A DNA stretch of 64,000 bases, taken from contig NW_020126827.1 in assembly GCF_002994745.2 (NCBI RefSeq), forward strand, positions 186,001 to 250,000, given 5' to 3'. Both the position numbers and the translations under genes were made by a program. The first letter of the stretch is position 1; every line of letters starts with the position of its first letter. Positions 41,949 through 53,915 of this stretch are shown here, one piece after another. The notes under the pieces are model-generated. The model did no database searches. It saw only the letters and a list, made by a program, of their open reading frames with translations, and was not told the origin of the DNA. The DNA comes from Rosa chinensis (taxonomy: Eukaryota; Streptophyta; Magnoliopsida; Rosales; Rosaceae).

Positions 41949-43107
41949 ATGGAGGTACAAGTCTAGGCTGAAAGACTATAAACATTAAGCGCTGCTTGGG
42001 AGGCAACCCAATTCAGAAGTAGCTGTGGAGGAGTCATCAACGAAGATTTGTTTTATCTCTCCCTTTTACTTCTCCAATTTTTCTTTATTTTGGTAGTCAT
42101 TTTCGTAATTCTCTACCCTATATGCTTAAGTGTTTCATTGCATGCTTATTCTTGATTACATTGAGGACAATGCAATATTTAAGTGTGGGGGAAGGGATTT
42201 ACACTTTTGTTTTGAGTCATATATATTGAAAAATACAAAAAAAAAAAAAAGGTGAAAAATGTCAAAAAAATTTAAAAATTTTCGTTGCTTTTGTTTTTGT
42301 TTTGAGTCTTAGGATGCCCTTTCAACTGTCTAGGATGATTCTATATCTCTGAAATCATGACTAAAAGAGGATCACAAAATTGAGATGATTTAAACACGGT
42401 ATTCTTTGGTTAATTGAGATATATGAAAAATATGTGCCTTGTAGTGGATATGGATTTTGAAACTTTGGTACAAAATATGAGCATGTTAAGATGAGTTTTG
42501 ATTCATAAAGCACCTGTGAGATAATTGAGCCATGTCCCTTTTTCTTGGAGTGAAATGAAAAATATATTCTTATTTTCTTGGCGATGTTTTGATGATCTCA
42601 TTATTCTTCCATCTTGATTGACTACTTGCCATAGATTAAGTTTGATAGACTAGAGAATGCTAGAATTCACTCTTGTGCTTGTTGAGACGTATATCAATAC
42701 ATGGCCCTGATTCTGGAAAGGATAGAGGCACCCTAGGAATTACCACCATTGCCAAATGAACTTGTGTCCCCAATTGTGCCCGTCGTGGGACCCCCCTAGA
42801 TAAGCCCCTTTGAGCCTACATTAAGCCTTTTCATTCATCACCCTTAAAATCCTTAACCATGAAGCTTAGTATAGTTACAACCCTACCCTTTGTTCTAAGA
42901 ACTTAGTGCAGCTATCTTTTGAGACATACTACGTGGGTTTGGTGCTAAGGATGAAAATTGAGAAGAGGTGAAAGTTCAAGTGTGGGGGTAGACTTGTCCA
43001 TAAAGAAAAAAAAAATATGTGAAAGCCGTGAAAAATGAAAAGAAAAGAAAATTGTGTACGGCATAAAAAGAAAAGAAAGAAATATTTATGGATTTTAGTC
43101 CCCCATA
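41949..43107 (+). other. 3' non-coding region of element C, interrupted by F
   Basis: It is collinear with 640-1810 of element A. AAGTGTGGGGG occurs at 42181-42191 and 42978-42988. It stops at TTTTAGTCCCCCATA (43107), where the LTR piece F begins. In element A the same sequence continues with CTTAGTGATTTTGG. Confidence 0.8.
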
Positions 43108-43846
43108 TGATGTCGCTTTTGTCGAGCGACCAATTTAACCCTGAAATGTCATTAGTAGTATAAAGTAAATAGGGATCGTTCTATTCCGGGGATTGAGGGT
43201 ACACCTGTCATTGTCAAACAATTAAACAATTAAAATTAAAACAAAGTATAATATTTACAAAATATAGACATATTTACGAAAAGGGGGGAGTTTTTGGTTT
43301 TTGGTTTTAATTTCCGAAAATAAAATCTAAATCTAAGTTACCTAAATAATTAAAATGCAAAAACATAAAAATACAAATGGAATGCAAGAACAAAGATCAA
43401 AGTCGAAATTCATGATTAAAATTAATTCAAGTTCATCATTGTTCATCATAGTCATGCAAGAGGAGTTGATCATGTGAAACGTTCAAAAGCAAACAATTTC
43501 CCATATTTTACTTTCAATGCTAATTAACCTAAGCGAAAGCACCTAGATTAATTCTATCAAACATGCAATCAAACCCTAGAAAGCTAGTCAATCATGTCAT
43601 GTTTAACGCATTAAACACCTAGAAAGGCTATCAACTCAAATGTGCAACTTAGTATGAAAAAGTCCACCTAATTGCAATCTTCTTTGATTAAATTCGGTTT
43701 TTGTACAAAACCTTTACTACTTATCGATTCAAGAACACAAAACCAAAAAGTTGATTCATGTTCTCAAATTCGTAGCAACATTCACATAAAAACCCTTAAA
43801 TGTTTCGAACCATTCAAGATAATCATACAAAAGATTTCTATCATGC
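43108..43846 (-). repeat. LTR piece F, inserted in C and cut by element D
   Basis: It starts TGATGTCGCTTTTGTCGAGC, the reversed end of a TGATAGGAG-type LTR, with a perfect 6-bp stem (43112-43117 and 43125-43130). It covers about 740 bp of the U5 side and stops at ATTTCTATCATGC, where D's LTR starts. The rest should reappear to the right of D, outside the window. The flank CCATA would be its duplication. Confidence 0.85.
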
Positions 43847-46046
43847 TGATACGCTCAAAGCAAGCATATAATTTAACCCTTTAAACATCATTAGTAGTAT
43901 AAGCAAATAGGGATCGTTCTATTCCGGGGATTGAGGGTACACCTGTCAATGTAGGACAATATAAACAATTAAAATAAAACAAAGTATAATATTTACATAA
44001 TATAAACACAATTTACGATTTAGGGGAGGTTTTAGGTTTTGGTTTTCGAAAATTAAAAGAAAGAATAAAACTAAGTATAAACAAAAACACAAATACAAGA
44101 ATGATATGTAAGAAACAAAGATTAAAACCGATTTCATGATTAAATTCGAATACAAACCTACATTGTTCTTCCAAGTCATGTGAAAGGAGTTGATCATGTG
44201 AAACATTCGAAAGCAAACGATTTCCCATATTTTACTTTTCAACGCTAATTAATCTAAATGAAAGCACATAGATTAATCCTATCAAACATGTAATCAAACC
44301 CTAGAAAGCTAGTCAATCATACATGTTCAACGCAAGAAGTTCAAGGAAAGGCTATCAACTCAAGTGTACAACTTAGTATGAATAAGTTCACCTAATTGCA
44401 ATCCTCTTCAATTGAATTCGATTTTTGTCCAAAACCTTTACTACTTTGATTCAAGTTTACACAAAACGAAAAGTCGATTTCATGTTCTTAAACCTAGCAC
44501 CAATTATATCAAAACCCTAAGTGTTTCGAACCACATAAGATTAAAATACAAAAGTTATCTATAAAGCAAACTCAATCGAACAATCACACATAAGCAACTT
44601 TGGAATCACAACATAGAAATCGAAAATCCTTAATCAATCATAAATTTTCAGAATATAAACCTTGTTCAAACATAAACGTTAACTAGAACAACATCCAACG
44701 AAATCAAACAAGGAGAATCAAAAGTGATTACAAGAAAGAAGGTTGAATTACACCGTGAATGGAGAGATGGATGAATAACTCGAATGATGAACTAATGAAA
44801 CTCGAAAGCAAGCTTCAAAGTACACGGCTTCAAGGTGGAATGGATGATGATGCTCACGGCCTAAGCTTGCTTCTTCCTTCCTTGCTTGAAAACGCCAAAA
44901 ATTGCACTAGAGAATGGAGAGAGCTTCCGCGCGTAGAGAGAATTTTCTGAATTGTAAAGTGGTTCTTTGAAACGTCTAGGGTGAGTGTATATATAGGGAA
45001 CGGCATGTCTTGGCTTCCAAGCCGTGAGTTTTCTGATTTATTTACCAAGGAATTAAATTAATAATTCCACATGCCTTCCACCAATGAGAAATTGCCAAGT
45101 AAGCCCTAGTGTGTCATCCAACCAATCATAAAACTCCAAGGAGATACCCTAATATATTCTTGCCGAAATTCCTTGAATATTTTCTGATTTTCTTCTTGAT
45201 ATTTCGGCCAAAACATGCTTAGGGTTTCTAGGAATGAACCTAGACGCAATTTGGTCTCTTTCTTGATTTCTTTCCTTAAACTCCACCCTAGAAAATCTCT
45301 TGCGTAATCTTTGATTCTTCCCTTGATTTTTCACGCCACTTTTGCCTCCTCCTTTTGATTTTCACGGCAATGCAACCCTAGGGTTTCCTCCATGCGTCAC
45401 AAACCCTAATTCCATGGGCTTTTGATGGGCCTTGATCCATTTTGCCGAAAATCCATAGAGTTCTTGGGCCTCGTTGCTTCAACTTCAAGTCTTCTCATCT
45501 TCCAACGCAAAACTCATTATTTTTCCATTTCTTTTTCATGGTTGCGTTGGAAACTTGCTCGGAAAGCCTTCCTCCATTTCGCAGGGTTTCCTAGTTGGAT
45601 TAGGAAAGCTTGTTTCTTCATTTCTGCTCAAATGTGTGGCCCAATTCTTCTCATATTCGTTCGTCTTGATGTTCGCAAGCTCCTCTTTCCATTCGTGCAT
45701 TCATTTCCACTTTTTAGCTCGGAGGTCCTGAAAATAGAAACTAATATGAAAAATGGAAACTTACCTAATTTGAAAAATAGAAACTTTCTAAAATTGAGAA
45801 ATGGAAAGTTTCTAAAAATGAAAAATAGAAACTTACTAAAAATGAAAAATAGAAACTTTCTAGAAATGAGAAATGAGAAATGAGAAATGAGAAATGAGAA
45901 ATGAAGACAAAAATGGAAACTTTCTACAATAAGGAACTTTCCCAATCAAAGAATGGAAACTTTCCTAAACAGGGATTTTTCAAGGAAATGGCGCAGAAAA
46001 ATGTAGGGAAATGCAGTTAAAACGTCGCATTAAAATGCTCCTATCA
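43847..46046 (-). repeat. 3' LTR of element D (2200 bp)
   Basis: On the plus strand it runs from TGATACGCTCAAAGCAAGC to ATGCTCCTATCA. The polypurine tract (AAGTGTGGGGGAATT on the minus strand) directly follows. A TATATATA box lies at 44988-44995. U3 contains a GAGAAAT microsatellite (about 45870-45903) within the usual AAGTTTC repeats. Confidence 0.9.
44988..44995 (-). promoter_or_regulatory. TATA box of element D LTR
   Basis: TATATATA within the minus-strand context CCGTTCCCTATATATACACT, equivalent to the TATATAA box of the other LTRs. Confidence 0.65.
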
Positions 46047-48298
46047 AATTCCCCCACACTTAGCTTTTGCTAGTCCCTTAGCAAAATCACAACACAGACA
46101 CGACTACGACTCAACGAAAATTTAAAGACTTGACACATGACAGACTCTATTGCCCTTTAACTTTTTGTCTCAGCAATCTCCTACTTTCATAACACCAAGA
46201 TTAGCACTTCACCAAGAATCAATGTTTAGGCATTCGAGAGTTAATTAAAACACATAAGTTACATATACACAAGTAGGACTTGGTTGGAACAATGGTGATG
46301 GTTTCTGTTAAGCATGTTTCAAACAAGTATGATTCAAATCCTCACAAAGTATATCCACTCTTTCTTCTCTCAGATTATGGCAATGCTTAAAAGCTTATAC
46401 ACTCAAGTATATGTGAAAGATAGCAAGTGTATCACATATTGCAAGAAACGAAAGCACATGTATAAATTTCTTTTAAAGATCTCATGAAGGACATCAACTA
46501 CTTGCACAGATGGACCCAAGCCATAGGCTCAACTCTTGTAACTCATCTCCACATCAAGGGCTGTCCCATCTTAAGGATCAAGAAGGTCTTATTAAGGGTT
46601 GTAATGGGGCCATGGCTCAAGGTTTAAAGAAACGAAGGGTAAGGAATTTAACAAAGTGTCCTAAAAACCTAGCGGAGCTCATGCAAATGTAGAGAGACTC
46701 TTAGAAATTCACCAAGTATGCAAAAACGTCACTTTCCCATGGGGGCGTTATAAAGGGGCCTAATGTCTTCATGTTGGGCCCAAACTTCACTCTAAACTTC
46801 CTTTGGTTACTAATGAGTTGGACAAAGGCCAAATTTTTCTGTAATGGGCCTTCAAATCAAAGTAAACTCCAAACTCACCAAGTATGGGGGACTAAAATCC
46901 ATAGATATTTCATCTTTTTCTTTCTTTTTGTTTTCTAGCCGTACACTTTTTCTTTTTCACTTTCTTTTTCTCGGCTTTTTCATACATTTTTCTCTTATGG
47001 ACAAGTCTACCCCCACACTTGAGCTTTCACCTCTTCTTATTCTTCATTATGGACGCCAAAAATCTTCAAGTAAAGTCTCAGTTTAGCTCCACTAAGTTCT
47101 TAGAACAAAGGGTAGGGTTATAGCTATACTAAGTTTTAGGTTAAAGATTTTTAAGGGTGATGAAAGAAAAGGCTTAACGTAGGCTCAAAGGGGTTTATCT
47201 AAGGGAGTCCCACGACGGGCACAAATATGGACACAGGTTTATATGGCAATGGTGGTAGTTCCTAGGTTGCCTCTATCCTTTCCAGAATCAGGGCCATGTA
47301 TTGATATAACGTCTCAACAAGCACAAGAGTGAATTCTAGCATTCTCTAGTCCATCAAACTTAATCTATGGCAAGTAGTCAATCAAATGAAAGAATAATGA
47401 GATTATCAAAACATCGCCAAGAAAATAAGAATATATTTTTCATTTCACTCCAAGAAAAAGGGACATGGCTCAAATATCTCACATGGGTTTTTATGAATCA
47501 AAACTCATCTTAACATGCTCATGTTCTGTACCAAAGTCACGAAATCCATATCCACTACAAGGCACACATTTTTCATATATCTCAATTAACCAAAGAATAC
47601 CATTTAAAATCATCGCAATCTTGTGATCCTCTTTTAGCCGTAATTTCAGAGATATAGAATCATCCTAGACAGTTGAAAGGGCATCCTAAGACTCAAAACA
47701 AAATAACACAAGATAAAGACTCAATAGACGTTAACTAAGGACTAGGGTTATTTCCTTTCTCCTTTCGGTAACTCCTTTGGGATGTGACCAGGTAAGGAAG
47801 GGAACGATTTTGGCGGAGCTCAGCTCACTTGTTTAGCGAGGGACGAGACCCTTTGCTAGCACTTCTCGTATCCAAACCAAACCTAGACATCACACCTTAA
47901 TAGATGCGCCTACGATGAAGAAATTATTTCACCCAAAACATGACTCAATGACTCCATAAAGCAACGAAATTTTGTTGATTTTTGACATTTTTCGATTTTT
48001 TTGTATTTTTCAATATATATGACTCAAGACAAAAGTGTAAATCCCTTCCCCCACACTTAAATATTGCATTGTCCTCAATGTAATCAATCATAAGCATGCA
48101 ATGAACAAATAAGCATAAAGGATAGAGATTTACGAAAATGTCTACTAAGTTCAAAAAGAAAACATGAAAAGAAAGAGAAATAGGGAAGGAGGAATCAAAT
48201 CTGCGTGTGTAGACTCCTTCACAGCTACTTCTGAATTGGGTTGCCTCCCAAGCAGCGCTTAATGTTTATAGTCTTTCAGCCTAGACTTGTACCTCCAT
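46047..48298 (-). other. 3' non-coding region of element D
   Basis: It is the reverse of the region after integrase in A and C. The motif CCCCCACACTT occurs at 46051-46061 (polypurine tract), 47010-47020 and 48048-48058. Relative to A, C and E it has an extra stretch of about 250 bp (about 47704-47958). No ORF of note. Confidence 0.8.
47704..47958. other. ~250-bp segment present only in element D's 3' region
   Basis: It lies between two sequences that are adjacent in A, C and E (GAGTCTTAGG and the TTTCGTTGCTTTTG motif). It resembles leader modules: reversed, it has GGTGTGATGTCTAGG and TTACCTGGTCACATCCC. It also recalls the leader of B near 31700-31830. It has no clear terminal repeats. Confidence 0.55.
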
Positions 48299-48925
48299 TT
48301 AATCCTCATGTGGTGGAGCGTTTTGGAGGGGTACATCCTCCACTTCATCCTCCACAAATGTCTCATAGTATGGCTTGAGGCGATGGCCATTCACTTTGAA
48401 CTCGTTACCTGTTTGTTCACTCTTTATCTGCACAGCTCCATGAGGAAACACATGAGTAATAACAAAAGGTCCAATCCAACGAGAACGAAGTTTACCTGGA
48501 AAGAGTTTAAGACGAGAATGGAATAAAAGAACTTTCTGTCCCACAACAAAAATCTTCCTACGAATCATCTTATCATGGAAGGCCTTAGTCTTGTCCTTGT
48601 AGATCTTGGCACTTTCGAAAGCATCATTCCTAATCTCCTCTAACTCTTGCAATTGTAGCTTCCTATGAAGCCCAGCCTCATCTAGATCCATGTTAAACTG
48701 CTTCACAGCCCACCAAGCTTTGTGCTCTAACTCCACAGGTAAATGGCACGGTTTGCCATAGACAATTCGATATGGGGACATACCTATGGGAGTTTTGTAT
48801 GCAGTTCTGTAGGCCCACAAAGCATCCTCCAAACGCAAGGACCAATCCTTTCTGTTAGGGTTCACAGTCTTCTCCAATATTCCCTTGATTTGACGATTTG
48901 AGACTTCAGCTTGTCCACTTGTTTG
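48299..48925 (-). pseudogene. pol: Integrase C-terminal half of element D
   Basis: It covers the end of the catalytic core and the C-terminal domain: [62 protein letters not shown], with HED before the stop. It is separated from the upstream frame by a one-base deletion near 48925, where CACCCACAAAC of E is CACCCCAAAC. The catalytic Glu region falls at this break. Confidence 0.88.
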
Positions 48926-50325
48926 GGGTGATAAGGTGTAGAAACCTTATGTGTTACATCATACTTCTTCAAGAGAGCCTCAATCGTTCGATTGCAAAAG
49001 TGGGAACCACCATCACTAATAAGAACTCTAGGCATGCCAAACCTGCTAAAGATGTTAGACTTGATGAAATCTGCAACAACCTTAGAGTCATTAGTTCGAG
49101 TGGCTTTTGCTTCCACCCATTTCGACACATAATCCACAGCAAGCAAGATATAGAGAAATCCAAAAGATGAAGGAAAAGGTCCCATGAAATCTATACCCCA
49201 GACATCAAATATTTCAACAGTTATGATATTGGATAAAGGCATTTGATCTCTAGAGCTTAGATTTCCTGTTCTTTGGCATCTATCACAAGTTAAACAATAT
49301 GCATATGCATCCTTAAATAAGGTTGGCCAAAAGAACCCAGATTCCAACACTTTAAACGCAGTTTTCTTAGACCCAAAGTGACCTCCACATGCTTTAGAAT
49401 GGCAAAAAGAAAGTATGGCATTATGTTCATGTTCAGGCACACATCTCCTAATCAATTGATCAGAGCAATATTTCCACAGATAAGGTTCATCCCAAACATA
49501 TTGCTTAACAGTTTTCTTAAGCCTATCTCTATGAGCACGTGACATGGTATCAGGAATCTTCCTAGAAACAATGTAATTCACAATATCCGCATACCATGGT
49601 TCACTTACCTGGATTCCAAAGAGTTGTTCATCTGGAAACGTCTCCACCAAAGGGAGAGGGTCTTCTGCGTGCACCAAACGACTCAAGTGGTCAGCTACCA
49701 CGTTCTCACTACCCTTCTTGTCCTTGATTTCAACGTCAAACTCTTGCAAGAGTAGGATCCATCTAATGAGCCTTGGTTTCGCCTCCTTCTTGGTCATCAA
49801 GTACTTCAAAGCTGCATGGTCAGTATAAATAATCACCTTGGTACCAAGTAAGTAGGAACGAAACTTCTCAAGGGCAAAAACAACTGCAAGGAGCTCTTTC
49901 TCTGTAGTTGAGTAGTTCAGTTGTGCATCATTCAGAGTCCTTGAGGCGTAGTAGATGGCATACGGTCGTTTGTCCTTCCTTTGCCCCAAAACAGCTCCAA
50001 CTGCATAGTCAGAGGCGTCACACATCAACTCAAAGGGCAAGGACCAATCTGGAGGTAGCATGATAGGGGCAGACGTCAATAGCTCCTTGAGCTTGTCAAA
50101 GGCCTCTTGACACTCCTTGTCAAACACAAACGACACATCCTTTTGGAGTAGTTGGCATAGAGGTCTCGAAATCTTGGAGAAATCCTTGATAAATCTCCTG
50201 TAAAACCCTGCATGGCCAAGAAAAGAACGAATCTCTCTCACAGAAGTGGGAGAGGGTAAGTAACGCACAAGGTCCACCTTAGCTTTATCAACCTCAATTC
50301 CCCTAGAAGAGACAATATGTCCAGA
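48862..50325 (-). pseudogene. pol: RT end, RNase H and integrase N-terminal half of element D
   Basis: It starts in the RT thumb ([17 protein letters not shown]) after a one-base deletion near 50325. It continues with RNase H ([30 protein letters not shown], where C has a stop). The zinc domain of integrase ([22 protein letters not shown]) and the core with both Asp motifs ([17 protein letters not shown]) follow. The frame is lost shortly before the catalytic Glu. The GAG codon here shows that the TAG in C at 40461 is a private mutation. Confidence 0.88.
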
Positions 50326-51710
50326 ACTATACCTTGTCTAACCATAAAATGACACTTTTCCCAATTTAGCACAAGGTTAGTTTCCACACAACGCTTTAAA
50401 ATAATTTCCAGATTATTAAGACAATCATCAAAGCTTTTTCCAAAAACAGAAAAGTCATCCATGAATACCTCTATGATTTTCTCAATATAATCCGAAAATA
50501 TACTTACCATACACCTTTGAAAGGTACCTGGGGCGTTGCATAGTCCAAAAGGCATACGACGATAAGCAAATGTTCCAAAGGGACAAGTGAATGTCGTCTT
50601 CTCTTGGTCTTCATTGGCTATGGCAATCTGATTGTACCCTGAGTAGCCATCCAAGAAGCAGTAGTAATCATGTCCAGCCAAACGCTCAAGCATCTGATCA
50701 ATGAATGGAAGAGGAAAGTGATCTTTCCTTGTTGTTGCGTTGAGCTTCCTGTAGTCAATGCAAACTCTGTGGCCAGTAACTGTCCTTTGGGGTACCAATT
50801 CGTTTTCTGCATTCTTCACAACAGTCACTCCTGACTTCTTAGGTACAACTTGAACTGGGGACACCCATTTGGAGTCTGAAATGGGGTATATGACGCCACA
50901 ATCTAGGAGTTTGATGACCTCCTTCTTCACAACTTCCATCATAGGAGGGTTGAGACGACGTTGAGCCTCTCTAGTGGGTTTTGTCCCCTCCTCAAGAAGT
51001 ATCCTATGGACGCAAGTAGTAGGGCTTATTCCCTTGATATCCGCCAATGTCCATCCTATGGCGGTCTTGTGTTGCTTTAACATCTCCACCAATCTCTCCT
51101 CTTGAGACGAAGTAAGAGAGGAGGATACAATCACTGGTAAAGTCTCCTTGTCTCCTAAGTAGACATACTTCAAGTGGTCTGGTAAAGGTTTAAGTTCAAG
51201 TTCTGGTGCCTGGATCACTGAAGGTAAAGTCTTATTAGCAGATAACTGAATGGACAAGGGTGGAGGAGACTTACCTACAAAGGATGATGCCTCAAGGAAG
51301 GACACATTAGCAATGATTTCGTCCTCACATGTTTCCTTGAGCACATCTTCATGGAGTGTGACGCCATCTTTGGTGTATCCCACTCCTTGCTCCAGTGTGG
51401 TGACCAAAGTATCCTCATTCATGATATCAAACATTTCCTGTGCAAGGTTGTCCAGAATATCAATAGAAAAACAATCATGAACATCAAGAGGATACCTCAT
51501 AGCTTCAAATATGTTGAAGCCAATAACGTCACCATCAAATTCCATGGTGAGAGAGCCATCATACACATCTATCTTGGTCCTGGCCGTCCTTAGGAAAGGG
51601 CGACCCAATAGCAATGGCGTTGAACTCACTGGGGAGTCTTCCATCTCCAACACATAGAAGTCAGCTGGAAAGAAAAGATGATTAACCTGCACAAGGACAT
51701 CTTCCAACAA
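50238..51710 (-). pseudogene. pol: Protease end and RT of element D
   Basis: It contains the second half of protease (LLLGRPFLRTARTKIDV), the connection region (KTAIGWTLADIKGISPTTC, KKEVIKLLDCGVIYPISDS) and the RT fingers and palm (YRKLNATTRKDHFPLPF, FMDDFSVFG). It is intact until a one-base deletion near 50325, where TTCTAGGACAT of C is TTCTGGACAT. A further one-base deletion near 51738 separates it from the protease active site. Confidence 0.9.
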
Positions 51711-51739
51711 ACCTCTAGGGTATGCATTAGACCTGTCAG

Positions 51740-51935
51740 CTAATGAATGATAACATTATTAGATTTAAGCTCACCTAGACCTAGGGTTTCATAAACAGAA
51801 TAGGGCATGACGTTCACAGAAGCCCCTAAGTCTAACATAGCGTTCTCAAACCTAGAAGTACCAATAGTGCATGGAATAGTAAAACTTCCAGGGTCTTTGC
51901 ATTTATGGGGTAGTTTCCTCTGAATCAAGGCAGAA
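51740..51935 (-). pseudogene. pol: Protease active-site segment of element D
   Basis: It carries KDPGSFTIPCTIG and DLGASVNVMPYSVYE, the protease core. It is a short frame between one-base deletions near 51738 and 51935, so no functional protease could be made from this reading. Confidence 0.85.
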
Positions 51936-52330
51936 CATTTTCACTTACCTTTACTACCTCTTTCTCACCTTTTCTCCTCCTTGAGGTACAAAGCTCTTTC
52001 AAAAACTTAGCATACCTAGGCACTTGCTTGATAGCCTCAAGGAGGGGTAAATTTACTTGCACTTTCTTGAAAGTTTCCAAGATAGCTTGGTCACTTTCAT
52101 CCTTCTTCGATATAGCAAATCTGCGTGGAAAGGGCATACAAGACGAAGAAGGGTTAGCAATAACCGAAGTATTCAAGTTAGAATCATTACCTTTTGGTTT
52201 CGGTTTTGCTCTAGAAGGTGAAGACGTCCTAGTCTCTTCCTTGGACGTTGCAGGGTCTTTTTCAAGGCTCATCTTGGTAGCTTCTTGTTCCTCCTCAACT
52301 TCAATGTTCACTTGAGCCTCTTTGGCTTTT
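51925..52330 (-). pseudogene. gag: gag-protease linker of element D
   Basis: It is the charged linker with EKDPATSKEETRTSSPSRAK, followed by SCMPFPRRFAISKKDESDQ and QVNLPLLEAIKQVPRYAKF, collinear with residues 215-320 of the large ORF of C. It is bounded by one-base deletions near 52330 and 51935. Confidence 0.85.
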
Positions 52331-52366
52331 TAGGTTGATCCACAAATACCCTTCCACTCCTAGTAG

Positions 52367-53915
52367 TCACCAAAGATGCATTCTCCACATTACCCTTTGG
52401 ATTTCGTATGGTGTTACTAGGAGCTTCCCAGTCTCATGAATCTTGCTCATAAAATCCACAACTTGGCCCATTTGGTTCTTGAGATCCGCAATGTCTTTGG
52501 TGTGGGTCTGTTGTCCTTGAACCAAAGCTTGAGTAGAACTAGTGAGAGCTTCAAACATCTTATCATAGTTAACGCTCTGATTTGAACTCCCTGAAGCATG
52601 TTGATTTTGCATGTAGGGCCTTTGGAATGGTGGTCCTTGAGGTCCTTGAAAAGATTGTCCTTGAAATGGTGGCCCTTGAGGACGTTGGAAATTTCCTCCA
52701 AGGGGATTCTGAGTGTTTTCATTGTTTGTCCACTTGAAGTTGGGGTGGTCCCTCCATCCAGGATTGTAAGTGTTTGAGTAAGGATCATATCTTGGACGTT
52801 GAGGGCCCCCATGATTTCCTTGGTAACCTCCAATGGCGTTCAATGATTCCCATCCTCCACTCTCTGATAACTGAGGGCATTGATCAGTTACATGCCCTTG
52901 CATCGAACATACTCCACAAGCTTGCAATATTCCCTTGGCACTCACAACTTGATCCATGAGAAGGGTGAGTTTATTCAATCTATCCTCAATAACCGAAGTG
53001 CCTATCTCACCCACCTTTCTAGTTGTGAGGCCCACACCCTCGTATTGTTGGGCGTTCTTTGCTCTGTTCTCTATCATAGCTCGCCCTTCAGTAGGTGACT
53101 TGTCTACAAAGGCTCCCCCAGCTGCAGCATCTAGCATATCACATTCTAAGGGTAGGAGACCTTCATAGAAACAAGTTAGCAAGGTTTCTTCCTTCATCTG
53201 ATGTTGAGGACATTGTGCAATCAAGGATGAAAACCTCTCATAATAAGCGGAATAAGATTCATCTTGAGCCTGCTTAATTCCACTTATCTTCTTCCGGAGT
53301 GTGATGATCTTTGAAGCTGGAAAGTACTTCTCTAAGAATGCCTTCATCATAGTGTTCCATGAAGTAATTCGTCCAGAAGGCAGTTCATAGAGCCAATCTT
53401 TTGCACGGTCAGCTAGAGAGAAGGGAAATGCCTTCATCTTAAGGATATTCTCATCCGCTCCTTGTGGTAACATGTTGATACACACGGATTGAAACTCCCT
53501 AAGATGCTTGTTGGCATCCTCCATATTGAGGCCATGGAACGTTGGAAGCCTATGAAGCAATCCACTTCTTAACTCAAAGTCAGCCGTCTTCCCTGGAGCA
53601 GGTGCAGGGTACACAATACTTGTAGGAAGTCCTTCTTGAACCACAGATGAAGAGAGTTCTCTAATGGAAGCCATTCTAACGTTTTCTTCAGGAGGTGGTG
53701 AACCAGGTGGTGAATTCTGAGGTGTAAGTGAGTTGGACGAAACACTAGGGGATACTGACCCTTCTGAAGGAAACAGCCTCCTCCCTTGATCGTTAACTGT
53801 GTATTCCTTGTATGTTGGAGAAGAGGGCTGTTTGTACTCAAGGAGTGAAGAATTCTTCAAACGAGCGATCCTTGCTTCAATTTCTTTAACTGTAGAAGGT
53901 CTAGAAGGCTCGGTC
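52367..53915 (-). pseudogene. gag: gag of element D, missing its first codon(s)
   Basis: The frame is open from the E insertion at 53915, reading (MT)EPSRPSTVKEIEARIARLK, where C and E have the same start. It contains FELRSGLLHRLPTFHGL, ADRAKDWLYELPSG, the CCHC knuckle CGVCSMQGHVTDQC and a Gln/Pro/Gly-rich zone (PQGPPFQGQSFQGPQ). A one-base deletion near 52425 (CTCCCTAG of C is CTCCTAG) ends it. Only the start codon and second codon are separated by E, so the insertion hit the translation start. Confidence 0.9.

Larger units (their letters stand above)
11779..43107 (+). mobile_element. Element C: Athila-like retrotransposon with nearly intact gag-pol, split by element B
   Basis: Its order is 5' LTR (11779-13954), PBS, 1.7-kb leader, gag start (15653), element B (16343-36978), remainder of gag-pol (36984-41948) and 3' non-coding region to 43107. 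There LTR piece F interrupts it, so its 3' LTR lies beyond the window. The left target duplication would be TGTCC (11774-11778). Its own coding sequence shows no frameshift but two in-frame stops (37293 and 40461). Without B it would be a typical autonomous element, with about 8.5 kb between the 5' LTR and the point where F interrupts it. Confidence 0.9.
43847..53915 (-). mobile_element. Element D: Athila-like retrotransposon, minus strand, degraded pol, gag start cut by E
   Basis: Its 3' LTR is at 43847-46046. The polypurine tract and 3' region (46047-48298), integrase, RNase H, RT, protease and gag follow up to 53915. There the LTR of element E interrupts at the second codon of gag. Leader and 5' LTR must lie beyond E. 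The left duplication would be CATGC (43842-43846). The reading frame is broken by about six one-base deletions. Proteins are close to those of C and E. Confidence 0.9.

Noticed and set aside
41949..43107. Search for an env-like ORF typical of some Athila elements
   Set aside because: No frame of useful length after integrase in C, D, A or E, and none in B's 18684-21070. The region is non-coding.
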